A stretch of DNA of 64,000 bases from Mactromeris polynyma (taxonomy: Eukaryota; Mollusca; Bivalvia; Venerida; Mactridae). A model generated the notes under the pieces. The model worked only from the letters and a program-made list of their open reading frames with translations. It had not been told where the DNA came from and ran no database searches. Within the stretch, counting starts at the first letter, position 1, and each line of letters starts with the position of its first letter. The DNA is taken from positions 248,001 to 312,000 of the forward strand of contig JASFXZ010000040.1 in assembly GCA_032209605.1 (NCBI GenBank), read 5' to 3'. This document shows, in pieces, positions 30,401 to 45,400 of the stretch. The translations under genes and the position numbers were made by a program.

Positions 30401-33400
30401 ATTTATACAAACCTTCAACCCAGTTAGCTTCTATGTATACAAACCTAAAACCCAGTTAGCTACTATTTATACAAACCTACAACCCAATTAGCTACTATTT
30501 ATACAAACCTACAACCCAGTTAGCTACTATTTATACCAACCTTAAATCCAGTTAGCTACTATTCATACAAACATACAACCCAGTTAGCTACTATTCATAC
30601 AAACATACAACCCAGTTAGCTACTATTCATACAAACATACAACCCAGTTAGCTACTATTTATACAAACATACAACCCAGTTAGCTACTATTTATACAAAC
30701 CTACAACCCAGTTAGCTACTATTCATACAAACATACAACCCAGTTAGCTACTATTCATACAAACATACAACCCAGTTAGCTACTATTCATACAAACATAC
30801 AACCCAGTTAGCTACTATTCATACAAACATACAACCCAGTTAGCTACTATTCATACAAACATACAACCCAGTTAGCTACTATTCATACAAACATACAACC
30901 CAGTTAGCTACTATTTATACAAACCTACAACCCAGTTAGCTACTATTCATACAAACATACAACCCAGTTAGCTACTATTCATACAAACATACAACCCAGT
31001 TAGCTACTATTCATACAAACATACAACCCAGTTAGCTACTATTCATACAAACATACAACCCAGTTAGCTACTATTCATACAAACATACAACCCAGTTAGC
31101 TACTATTCATACAAACATACAACCCAGTTAGCTACTATTTATACAAACCTACAACCCAGTTAGCTACTATTTATACAAACATACAACCCAGTTAGCTACT
31201 ATTTATACAAACCTACAACCCAGTTAGCTACTATTTATACAAACCTACAACCCAGTTAGCTACTATTTATACAAACCTACAAGCAGGTCAGATAAATTTA
31301 GTGTTCGGATTAAGAGATCATATAGATCGGGTCAAACTTGACGTATCCATGTTTTCCGAAAATATTAGACATTCCACAAATTGATGCAGTCAAATATATT
31401 TGATAGAAATGTGGTATCTATTGATTAGTAGTCGTGGGCATGTTAGGACGTCATATGTTTGTTATGGTTTTAGATTAGCGACCAACAAGAATGTAGTTCG
31501 ATCATGATTTATTTCCACTTATGACTAAACAGGTTTCGGGAGGCATGGCACCAAGAGGGGAGGAGTATATATTTTATTATATTTACTAAACTCGTTAAGG
31601 GTTGTAAAGGTTACTGAATATTTATGCTTGCTGTCATGTAAGCACAAATTATATTAAATTTTAATAATTACTTCTGGGCGACATACGATGGTAATGATCT
31701 GTACATTTCTGTATAAATTTTATTCATGAGTGTATGCTTAAGTTTGCGTAAATGTTTATGTTATATTGTACTGTAATCTATTGTTCATTTGTTGTCCTAT
31801 TGCATATATTTATGCTCTCCTGTAGTGAAGGCAATACAGGTTATTTTATTATTATTATACACCTTACAAGTTGATTAGTTCATTTCGTGCATACGTGTAC
31901 ATTATGTTGACAGCTACACACTCATTACCCTGGCAAAAGCACCATTGACGAATTTACCTACAATCTAATAGAGAAATACAACAGGGAATGTTTGATATGG
32001 TCTCGTTTGTCCAAAATATTTAAATCGTTTTTATGATCATTTACTTTTAAGAAATACCTACGTATCAACAAATCAACATTGATAAGAGTATGAGGTGCAA
32101 ATCAATGTAGAAATTATAAACAATGGCATAAAACTCACCAATTTTGTCTTCTATTGTGTTTTATCGTATTACAATATATTTATATAGGACTACATAAATC
32201 CATCGCGTACAATAACACGTCATGCAAATACCGTGTTCTCCCAATATCTTGATATAATGATGGTTACTTGATATGAGACCCCGAGCATTGTAGGACAATC
32301 GAGCTCAGAATGGTTAGCAGTTGGCCTGGATGTTGTTCAATAACTCTGCATGCGTTCGTCTCATCCACACACGTTGTTTCACGAAAATTCATTAATCATG
32401 TTCATATTTAAATTATTTCATAATGTAATTTTTTTCCAAATTTGACAGTTTGACGAGATGTATAAGATATTATTAATTATAACTGTAATGAATGATACCG
32501 GAATTATGAATTTAGATAGTTATGCAAAAGGCAATATTGCGTACATGCAAATACAACGTAGTTTTAAATAAATACTTTCGGTCAATGTACAAATGAGAAT
32601 ATTATTAAACCACATACATTACCAAACAAACAGAATGTGTATTAGTTAAGAGAGGGTAATCAAGTTTGGTTAGATATGTAGTACGCAGAAAAAGTGTTGT
32701 TTTCTTGTTTTTTTTTTATTTAGCTATGTTTCGGGGATGGTCACAGCCGCGATTGATAAACACTTCCTCTTGTTCACAACGACGCTAGAAAGGTTTAGCA
32801 TTCAGTATACACACCACTTAACAGAAGTTCTACATCGCTCCGCTAACGGCACTGAACGTCACTTGAACACATCGAGTTGTCCCACTTCACCGATTTAAAG
32901 CGACATGACATTTTTGCTCGACTCATATAGCTGTATGGTAGCCTCAAACCACTCAAATTACAATTCATTTTACAAAATGACTTTCCGTTAGTTTGATATC
33001 GACGTGTTTCCAAACCGAAAGAAGCCTTTTTTTGTGACATCCCAACAAAACTTGGATTTTCCATTAATTGATTTGATCACCAACTGAAACTGTAATAAGG
33101 TTTCATAACCTCAGAAACGTTTCTTATGCGTGTTTGCATGTCCGTCCGAAAGGGTCACATTCAATAATGTATGACCTAAGTTCTTTCCTGACAGCAAAGT
33201 GTCTTCGAGGACTGGCATGTGTTTTAAAATCTTATATATTGCAAATTATGTAAAATTCAACGGAATACTGATCTTTTCATTGGAAAAAATGTCACCCCGC
33301 AGTAAATACGCCAAACAGTCATTCTACATGCAACTATGTTATGCTGCTTTAAGAGTTAACAGTGAAATCATTCAAGCACTCTCGCGCTAATATATAATTA

Positions 33401-36400
33401 TAATGTCGATGCTAATACGAAATTCTAATTAAGTATTACATTTTTACCAAACAATAAAATCATAAGAATGTCACTTTCTAATCAATATAATTATATACCT
33501 GGTATATATATAAAGCCAACCCTATCGATTGATACAAACATCTGTATAATATCGCCGTTGGAGGCATTTTTGTATTGCATAATATTTTATATTATGCATA
33601 CATTTTATCTTTATTCCACAATTCCAATTGTAAGAAAATAAATGCAAATAATGGCACATTCATTCTGCACATTGGCGCGAAAACCATTTTTTCTGTAGTT
33701 CTTCTCATTCGTGAAATTTATTCATTTATTATTATTCCATTCATAGTATGAAGTTTAGACAGAGGTATTGCGAAACACTTTTTAAAGACTAACTTTTAAT
33801 AAAAAATTAACCAAATTTATCAGAAAGATAAGGTATAATTGTTAGAAAAAACACGAAGCAGAATAATTGAACCATACGCGCTAAACAGTCAATTAAATGT
33901 GGTTAGATCTCGTATTGTCCAGTGAAACTTAACTTTCCATGTACGATTCAGAACAATAAGTTTATGTCATACAAAGAACACCAGTTGATTATGCTAGAAT
34001 TTAGTGTGCGCGCTTCTTGCAGATATTACCCAGGTAGGCATGAACTGGATGTTTCGTCAATATACTGTTACTCTCAGCAAGTTGATCTTACAAATGTTTT
34101 TACCAAGATAACACATTATCGTGACAGGCTTTATCCTAGTTAATCCTTGTGGTCGACCAGGCCATTCCTTGCGTCCCTGTTCCCTTACGTATGTACCATT
34201 GAGGGTAGCCCCATTGAGCCTCATCAATTGCCTTATGTGTTATGGATTGTTATTTTCCCGGAGGTCTGTGTGGGGAGGCACTGTGTTATGTATGTTGCGT
34301 TCCCTTTAGCAACTTATGTTCTCTCTTTTATGACTGGTGTTTAGATATTTGCGAAGTCGGTTGTAATATAATTAAGCATTACAAGAAGTTAAACAAAGGA
34401 GCAGAGGGAAGGAAACATTCACACATCAAAACATCCTGAGGGTACAACATACAGTTATAAGAGTGAGTGGTGTCTTAACATTTCGACATACGAATTACGT
34501 ACGTGTCTTTGATGGTAGATAAAGCCTACAGTGAGGAAATCAATGATGACTTACTATATTGATTTCTAACAATTGATTTGAAGTCTGATTAAAGCAAGTG
34601 GTGTCATTACAAGTTCAAAAGAATATACGTCGTCTCACAGTTTGAAGTACATTACCCATTCTATGGTCCCTATTCACTGTAAAACGCATTGATTGCGAAC
34701 GTCCTTGGACATGTTGAATTTTTCACTGAACCATTCCGCGGTCGTAGGTATTGTCTATATCTTTCCTCATACCAATTTATCACGTAACGAACGCAGACGT
34801 CCCAGATAGACGGGTACTACGTACTCTAGAGAGTGTCTGGATTTGATTTCTTACAATTTAGAAATTATCGTTATTGTAGTAGTTATAACTACACATCTTA
34901 CTTCAAATGTGTCTACCACTGAACAATTTTGTAAAAAGGGTGCCATCTCTTAGGTCATAGATCAGTTATTAATAAAAATATATAGTTATTAAAAAAACGG
35001 TTAGGAACGCTGTATTTTACAAAATAACGCAATGAACATACAGTGGTGTACACATAGCGCACTGTTAGTTATATAGTACAAACACTCATTTTTTTGTTTC
35101 AATGTGTAAAATACATACATACATACATACATACATACATACATACATACATACATACATACATACATACATACATACATACATACATACATACATACAT
35201 ACATACATACATACATACATACATACATACATACATACATACATACATACATACATACATACATACATACATACATACATACATACATACATACATACAT
35301 ACATACATACATACATACATACATACATACATACATACATACATACATACATACATACATACATACATACATACATACATACATACATACATACATACAT
35401 ACATACATACATACATACATACATACATACATACATACATACATACATACATACATACATACATACATACATACATACATACATACATACATACATACAT
35501 ACATACATACATACATACATACATACATACATACATACATACATACATACATACATACATACATACATACATACATACATACATACATACATACATACAT
35601 ACATACATACATACATACATACATACATACATACATACATACATACATACATACATACATACATACATACATACATACATACATACATACATACATACAT
35701 ACATACATACATACATACATACATACATACATACATACATACATACATACATACATACATACATACATACATACATACATACATACATACATACATACAT
35801 ACATACATACATACATACATACATACATACATACATACATACATACATACATACATACATACATACATACATACATACATACATACATACATACATACAT
35901 ACATACATACATACATACATACATACATACATACATACATACATACATACATACATACATACATACATACATACATACATACATACATACATACATACAT
36001 ACATACATACATACATACATACATACATACATACATACATACATACATACATACATACATACATACATACATACATACATACATACATACATACATACAT
36101 ACATACATACATACATACATACATACATACATACATACATACATACATACATACATACATACATACATACATACATACATACATACATACATACATACAT
36201 ACATACATACATACATACATACATACATACATACATACATACATACATACATACATACATACATACATACATACATACATACATACATACATACATACAT
36301 ACATACATACATACATACATACATACATACATACATACATACATACATACATACATACATACATACATACATACATACATACATACATACATACATACAT

Positions 36401-39400
36401 ACATACATACATACATACATACATTGATTGGCATTCGGCAATTAAAAGCCTTTGTCCATTCATAAACCTCTCATGAATAAAAACAATATTTGCTACACGT
36501 ACACATAGTATAATCAAGGGAATTGTCCTTCAAACTTCATCAATAGTAAATCAAGAAGGCTAAACGCAGTCTGGTTATGTGTTATGTTTTTATTAATTGA
36601 TACAACTGTGTATCTTAATTAATATAAAACATAACACATAACCAGACTGCGTTTAGCCTATTAAGTAAACACCATCCCAGTATACCCCCTCCATTGTCGC
36701 CCTGACAAAGCGTATGTCATCGTACTTTCGAAACTACATTCATACCAATTAATAAAATTCACGTTTGTTCATAAATAAAATGTAACATTGCAAGTTTTTT
36801 AAAATATCCTAGATACCATCAGTCTCAGAGATTTGTTATACAACAGTGCTGGGTAACAACGACATGACGTTAAGATTTACATGGTAACTTTTACCCTTTT
36901 ACCCTGTTCGTATAAATTGACACAGCCAATGAATGACTATCAAAAACACGTAATTTATTCGTTATTTCTTTATTGTGTCAGCAATTTAGATCCTTATAGT
37001 AAATAGTTTGTCATTAATATCAATTTTAAGAATATCGTATGACATATTTCTGTTGTAGCCGTTAAATAAACAGATTGTATTTTGATGTAAGATAATAATT
37101 TGATACGAAAATGATATGATAATTTAAGTTAATTGATTCGCGTACGAAATTTAGGTTTAAATGGGTCATTAAACTTCGGCACTGGATTAATGGACAACAC
37201 TAAAAGACACGTAATCTTAGCAACAACGCGGTTAAGGAAGACTTTGCACAAGGTCAGCATAATACTGACTTAATGAGCAAATATTAAGACGCTAGTGAAA
37301 CGGCATGAGATGACAATACGAGTTAATGACTAAAAATTCACGTTCAAACAAGCCTGAGGAAAGATGAATTATAGGACGTTCCCATTCGTAGAAGTGGTTG
37401 TATGTATGCTATTTTATAGAGGGTTGTATGGTTTTAATGAATCAATACAGTGTATGGTTTTAAGTGGATTATACACCTCGAAAATAGCTGTTATTCTCTA
37501 ACACTCGCTGTTGGTCCTTATTAATTTTCATTACATTCTCACTATGTATTTACTTTGTGCTATACAAACTAAAATAAACTGCATTTTCATTTTTTTATAT
37601 CGAAGACACAAGGGGAGATGAAATAGTTTGAACTACAGAGTTCACGTCCTGTAGGTTTTCTGAAGGTTTCATTCAGAACATGACTAATCTCCCCTGTTTC
37701 ACATACATTAGGGTCTTCAGCAACATGTATTCTGTTTTGGAGTTCGACAGTGTCATTCATATTTTAAATCAATTTCAAATTCGTCTTCAATTTTCTCAAT
37801 TGCATACACATTATGACATAGAGTAATTATAAACCCAGTTATACTATTGACAGTTGAAATCAATCGTTCATATCAATACAGTTATTAAGATTTTAATCCA
37901 GGTCTTTATTATATTACATTCACTATAAAAAATGTGAAATATTAATGAATTATATCGAATTGAAATTGTTGGTTTAATTACATAGCCACACTACAAATGA
38001 ATCCGATTAACGACGGGGATAAAATCTGACCTTATTATGGATTGACCAGGTTAATATCTATGTTTAACACCCTGGTGAAGTATTTCTTTATATTAGGGAA
38101 AAATCAGGGTAATACCTAAAACTATTACATTGTGTGAATTTATAGCTATCCGGCATTAACCGTCCGTGTACATGATTTATAGATGATAATTAATCAGGAA
38201 GAATTTAAAACGTTGTTCGTATTGCCTTATATAATGGTTTTATAGTTTTATTTCTTGTTCATACACGTTAATCTCCTGATGAATCAAGAAGTTAAACTGC
38301 AGTACACTACTTATGCCCATAAGCAAGGTTGGTGATGCATGTTGATGACGTCAAGTGTATGACGTCAGCATTTGATAATACTAAAATGTTCGATTGATAT
38401 CGATCGAGATATCATCGACATCGGTATTCATAAAAAATTAAAAAGTAAACATCTATCGGGGGCGGGGGAAGGGGCAAAGTGGTCGAATAGTGTAATGCCT
38501 CCTGCTAAATTGAACGTTTTGAGTTCGGATATCGGCTTGGACGAAACTGAGTCAGGAACTTCATGATTCTATAATTTATGCTGGTTGTAACGCGGGCACT
38601 AGTTAGAAATGGTCGTCTGTCTAGCATTGTTCACTGATTTTACAATTGATGTAAAATGAACAAGTTTAAAGTCAACTAAACTTAAAACTTAATATTCATT
38701 AGTTTGATATTTATATTTGTTTGACATAATATTACATCATTACACCAGTTTCGCATTTATTCAAAACTAACAAATTCATTTATTCGTCTTAGTGCCTACT
38801 AATTGTGATTGTGATTATACTGTTCAAAAGATATATCTGGCCCATCTGCATGTAACATATTTGACCGGGCTTTATCCAGTGTTGTTGTTACACTGCTATA
38901 ATAACACCATAATATGCCCAATTCAAAAGTGTTGTTTGATCAATAAACGAACGGACAAAACTTGTAATAGGCCTATCCCATGCTTGTTAAAACTGAACTT
39001 TTTTTTAAATTTTACAAACTTCTTTTTCGACAAATACAGAGGAATACATAATTAGTGTATTCTTTGATAATGCATATTCGTTGATGTTTTAACTGTGGCT
39101 CTACAATACATGTATACATTGTTCACGTGTTAAATATTTTAGCATTGTAGTATCACATTTGTATTGGCTAATTATACCATACAAAATGCAATAGCTGTCA
39201 TGACTCAGTAGAATTATTGCATGTTAAACCTATACATCTGTCTTATGAAATTCGTGTCATGTTTGCATGTGTGTATATGTATGTAATTACTTGTTCAAGC
39301 GAAATCACGGGCATACAATGCTTTATTTGCTAAACAAACTCTATTTTTTCATGTTTATTTAGGTATGAAAAATGAACAAACATGAACATGATATACCTTT

Positions 39401-42400
39401 AAGAAAATGCACGCGTACTTAACAAACTGGGAGTGTCCTTACAATTGATGTTAAAACAACGTTGTTGAAGCTCAAACGCACCCCCGGTAGTTCTCAAATA
39501 CGAAATCATTGGTTATGTCACGATCAATGTAATTTGATTATATAAACTAGGACTTATTGCAATGAGGTAGTAACTCCCCTTCATTGTATAGGATATTCAT
39601 TATATGAAAAGTGAAGTTTGCTTAAACCCCTACTTGATATTTTCAAAATTTAACGCAAATATATTTAGTGGTATTTTACCCAAAGTACGATCTTATGCAA
39701 TATTAAGAAGTGACTTTCAGTAGTCGAGTGGGCGTATTATATTTGCAATTGATATTTTTCAAGTTTAAAAGCAGTTGTCAGTAACTTGATTTAGGCTCTT
39801 TCATTTGTGAGTTATATTATTGATTTATTTAAAAGCAAACACTTCATTTTGAAGTATTTGGAAATAAATCAAACACGCGTGTACATTTTGATGTCTTTTA
39901 TCGTGTCTAAATTAAAGTTGAAATAAAGTGTCTCTTCATATCGACTAAATTGTTTCCAAAGACGGGTATACCACGAGATTTTCGAATTAACTAAACGATC
40001 TAAATATATACATTATTTTAATGGACCGTTACTCCAAATGAATTAGTCTTAAATACGACGACAAATAAAGCATATTCTAAGCTCATTGAAAATTTGTAAC
40101 ATAATTCGTATGGTTTAGAGATTTTGAAATAAAAGGATTATTGAAAAATCATACTGCAAGTCAATAAGTCGAGATAAGAGGATTGCATATAGACAATGAT
40201 GTCCAACAGGCACAGTCTATCTGATGAAATTGCACATCACTACTGCAAAATGTTGAAGACGAATTATAACAGCAAGTATAGCACTATATGACCATATGGA
40301 GTTAATAGTGTTTCCTGCATGCGAATAGTGACATCATATGTTGCGTTTTCTTGAAATAAGGTCACTTACAGAAAAGGCTGTAAGACCCATAGCAGCGCTC
40401 AATAGAGTGTTTGCAATGCTTCCGCGAGTATGTTCACTTTGAGTTCAAACGGACACAGAAAGCATTAATACTTGAATTACCTGCCAGTCATGCATTAATT
40501 CTAAATATTTACACTATACCAGCTTATATCAAGATCTATATAAACATAAATGACAAGTTAAAAGGAAAAAAACTAATTAAGTGCAAGTCCTGCTGCTGGT
40601 GCTCATAATCTAAAGGTTCAGGAATGTATTAAAACAATCTCAAATGTTCATATCTGGAAAAAAATCCACAATGTAAGAAACTAGAACGTTAAATGGTGGA
40701 AAATGATCGTCGACATAATAACGACAGATCGCCAGGTTGGTCGTACGATCAGATATGCTACGATTTCCTCACAATAAGATAATATATTGAGGAGCCTCTG
40801 TGATCGAATGTTTATGGTCGCTGACTTTAAATCACTTGCCCCTTATCGTTGCCGGTTTGAAAACCATTTTGGATATAGAATGTGTCCGTCAACCCAGGTG
40901 TTCGTCTGGAGTCCTCCATTGTCCATAATAGATGGACACAGTTTATATGACTTAAAGCCGCATTACAGAAACAAATTAACAGCAATATTTGTATCGATAC
41001 ATATCTCCATTGTTCATAGTATAACAAAAGACCGGATTCAAATTTTAAAGTCGGGGAGAGTCGATTTTTATCTCCACAAGAATCTCTTTAATTATGCCAG
41101 TTAAAACTGTATTTGTAAAATTGGGGACTGTTTCCGAAGTAGAATCATTTGTCAACTGCAATGTTAAATCGTTCTGCTCAGAATTTCGACACAGTAGCGT
41201 ACTGGCAAACGGTAGTTAAAAGGTAAACTATTAAAACCCGTGTACTAAATGACCGCAATTTAAACTTGGTTAACGGATACGAAACAACTGGTCGGGATTA
41301 TACCCAGACTGAGCATATCAGACACATAAGGCCTGCGTCATGTGGCTTGTAGATTATTTATCTATTGACATATGGCATGAATGTACTTTCAAATCATTAC
41401 TTCACCCTTTACTTTAGTACAACATACTCTGTGTCAGTTACTTTCATGATATATTCATCAATGTTTTGTCTTTACTTGTCTTGATGCGTTATCACGAAGG
41501 TTCACGTGGTCTACACGACTTTCTGAAATATACTAATTAAACATTGCAACTTAACATGTCATTTTGTATAAGTTTACTCAAACACTTTAATCAAATATGA
41601 CCGCATTGTTTCTGATAATTTGACGTCAGCGGACCAGAGTGGGGGCACTTGTTTCAGATATGAGATTATTAAACAGCCATCCGTGTTCTTTTAACACCTT
41701 TGACCCGGCTTAATTTGTTGAACTTTTCAAATTAGGAATACTATTTTGTAAATGCTATCGACTCAACCAAACTATGTTCCAATATTTACCCCTGTCAATA
41801 TTCCAATTCTATATCTGTATTTATCCTTGCATTTTCCTTAAGGCCTAGGGAATTGATAAAATATCTTTATTATAAGAAGTGCATTTGATAGTGATCTTAT
41901 GATATCGATCAATGTGCATGGTAATTGTAAAGTTTTTTAAGTAGATCATGAAGGTTATATACATGTAGTTGCTGTATGTATACCTCAATGCTAGTGTGTC
42001 GTAGTTTGGTTGTTTTTTTTGCAACAAATTTTTGATCAATATAATTTCTGAGGTAAACCTTTTTTGTAAAAAATTATTGACGCAAATACTGAAACCAGAA
42101 CTACTTTTAAATACAGTCGGACCTCGTTCATTAGACTTCATCGGGTCCGAAAATTTATTTCGAGTAATACATGGTTTGAAATACCCACTTCAATTCGATG
42201 TGCCTACGAAGATACATCGGGCCGAGTTATTTCGGATGATACCGAGTATTCGGATAAAAAGTTGTCAAATAAACAATGTCCGAATGTAGTTCATTCCGTG
42301 ACATGAGTATGAGTTTTAATTGAACAAGTCTAGTAAACCTATCGCTGATATCAATCGCAATATCAAGGCAATTAATTCATTGTTCTATCGTGTGCAATTC

Positions 42401-45400
42401 ATATACTACTGGGTTAAATATACGACTACACATAACCAACCGTTCGTAATTAATACTTGCATAGGACATGCCAAGATACGAAGTCACGTTTAATGGACAC
42501 TTAAACATAACGATTAAATAGCTGTTCAATAAACTACAATGCAATTTATCAATATCAAATATAACCGTTTATACATCGTTTAAACTTGATGGCTTATCTG
42601 TCAATATTTGAAGAGAAAAAAATAGTTGACTCATTTAAATGTGGACTTTAACAGGTGCACACTTAATAATTGAATATTTTGCATGACATTATAAAAGGGA
42701 TATTAGCTGCATTATATGACATTAAATGCGCATGAATAGAGACATTTAAAATTATTCAACAAATTATCTTAGACAATTCTCCACTCTTTTCGATGCTAAG
42801 TATCAACCAATATAATCAAAACTATTTCAATGCCTTTTTATTATACTAAGATTGTCTTCACCTAAATCATTTTTAGGGAAAGAGAATTGAAATGTGTTTG
42901 CTGATTAACACAAAATTGGGGTCAACTCATTAGAAACATGTTATGTATTACAAAACAACACCCAAGAACAAATAAATGATCAACATGATTTTGTGTCAGA
43001 CAGGATATTGTATTTATAACTCCTATGTTAAAAGCGCCTTTAAAGTCAACATGGCGAACATTTTCCAAAGTTCGAATTTAGATTTAAGCTCGACATAATA
43101 GAACTACGGTGACATCTCAATAATAAAACCACCATCGGTTCTGAAGAGAACTGGTCTTAGTTGTGTGTAAGTCTGAGTATAGTGTCAAAATATGGAAGAC
43201 AAGTTAATTGAAATTTCGTCTTATCAAAGAGAGGGTCTTATTTTCGAGGTGGTGTTAAAGTGAGATTTCATGCACTGTACATGTAAACAAATTGCTGATT
43301 TTTTACATAACTTTTTTTCAAATGGTAAATTATTCTATATTCATCGAGACATAATCAAATATGTTAAACTTAGATACATAATGTCAATGTAATATTTCTT
43401 TCATTTTTAGATATGTTGAAAAATGTTTTAATCTTCATAATTATACATGTATACAAAATGAACTTGCATGTAAAACATGCACATACATTCATTAATTAAA
43501 TTGTAGTGCTCCTGTGTTCCTAACCGAACAAACAAGATGCTTCTATTTCGTGTATATCGATGCTACATGTTAAAATACTGCGGAAAACAAGTCAAGCACA
43601 AAATTTGCCATTTGATGATGATTCATCCTTGTATAAGCTTAGTACATGAACATTTAAACGTCTGAGTGGCTCGGACATGCTTTCATATCAAATGTAATGT
43701 TTTCGATTATTGTATTTAGAGGGTATATTGATTCAGAATGTATTTAAACTGAACAAAAAATTGACACAAACTTACCACATTCAACTGTTAAGTAAATTTG
43801 CCATTGTCAGTCAAACAATTGGTTCATTGATTTGTTAAAAGGTTTTAATTAAACAACACTACCTAGAAAACACATGTCATGGTTTATAGAAAAAACATTT
43901 AGTGTATCATAGCTCTATTTACGTGTCAGCTAAATACTGCCTTTTATAATCCGCAAAGTGTACCTACCTGTTCATGGGAACATTATGACAATATCGTTAA
44001 ATATTTAATTAACTCAATCAGTTACCAGATTGCAATTTCCCCTGATAACAGTTTGATACGGGCATTTTACGAGTTTAAAATTTATCAAAACAAATGATTC
44101 ATACGGCACAATCGTTACATGCCATGACACTTTGAGGCTGCGAATATAGCTCTGTATCAGATAGTTTTATTCATTTTCTGCAGAAATATGACCACACTGT
44201 ATAAACAGGAAGTAAATAGTTTCATTAGATATTGTATGACATCAATTTCAATGAAATATCAATCCATGCTATGCAAAGTATGATTGTTATACACATCAAC
44301 TGTGTTTTATAAGTTGTAAGTCGTAACTACTCGTACATAGCAACAAGATTAGTCTTATCATATACACGTTCTCTGTTTTCAACAATATCTCAGTTATATA
44401 CGTTGTAATAGATCTAACCGGTGTTCCATGGTTACCAACCAGCATTGTCTCATGTATGTGACGTTCCCTGTAGCAACTTATTTTCTCTCTTTTACCAATT
44501 CGTCCGCATGCACTTGACAACTTTTCCACAACCCTATATGAATTAGAGTCACCGACCCGCAAGTCATATTCTACGTTAACGATCAAAATTTTATAATTTT
44601 ATGGAGGATTTTGGAGCATTGACAATATACGAACGCTTTTTTAAATGTATACATAAATATACATCCCTAAAAGCGACTTGCAGACAGCTACACTTCAGAT
44701 TGAACTCAAGTGTCCCGAAATATTCGTAAGTTGCCCTAAAAAGATTCGACACAATTCTTTGTAAATCGATTTAACCGATTTCATTGTAGCTAAGTGTCAA
44801 AGTGAAAATATTATTTTAAGTATGTAACCGCCATTCAAAGTATCGTTTCAGTCTGCAATTATTTGTAGATCAAAATTACATAATCGAAACAGTAGTGATT
44901 TCATATCCAAACAAAACTAGAATTGATCTGATTTTGTTAAAATAATAGTATATCGAAATATTTGCATTTCATAATTCGGACACACTACCCTACGAATACT
45001 CACTGTGAACTTTTAAAAGCGGACAATTGTGTTTTAAATGTGAAAGTAATCTTCACGTCGGACCGAAACAATACCGACGGTTTTATTGTATCGACAACTC
45101 AAATTACTCGTAACATTCAGTCATAATAGACATAAGCCATTCCTACAAAAAATTGAATAAGGCCAACAAAATGTCTGTTTCAATTTTCATGTCCAAAAAA
45201 TAGGGATGGTAGGTCGGAATGTTGTTGTTGTTGAGATTGTTTGTATTTTCATACGAAGCAAATTAAACATAGATTTACATGAATATATGTTAAGCGACAC
45301 AACCAATTTCCCTTATAACGTGGATAATGTTTAATCAAGGTGAATACAATGCTCTATAGCTGGCATACTCGTAAAGCGTCTAATAACTGGGCAGAAATAT

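Noticed and set aside
35001..36517. Five overlapping frames of 441-477 codons with MYVC or YIHT repeats
   Set aside because: They are the perfect ACAT array read in different registers; period 4 without a stop keeps frames open. No coding evidence.
39561..39592. GAGGTAGTA followed by TTGTATAGG, resembling let-7
   Set aside because: Only the seed-like part and a later TTGTATAG match, separated by unrelated bases; no flanking complementary arm for a hairpin.
40787..41104. 105-codon plus-strand frame
   Set aside because: Its first part is the second SINE A copy and the rest is AT-rich intron.
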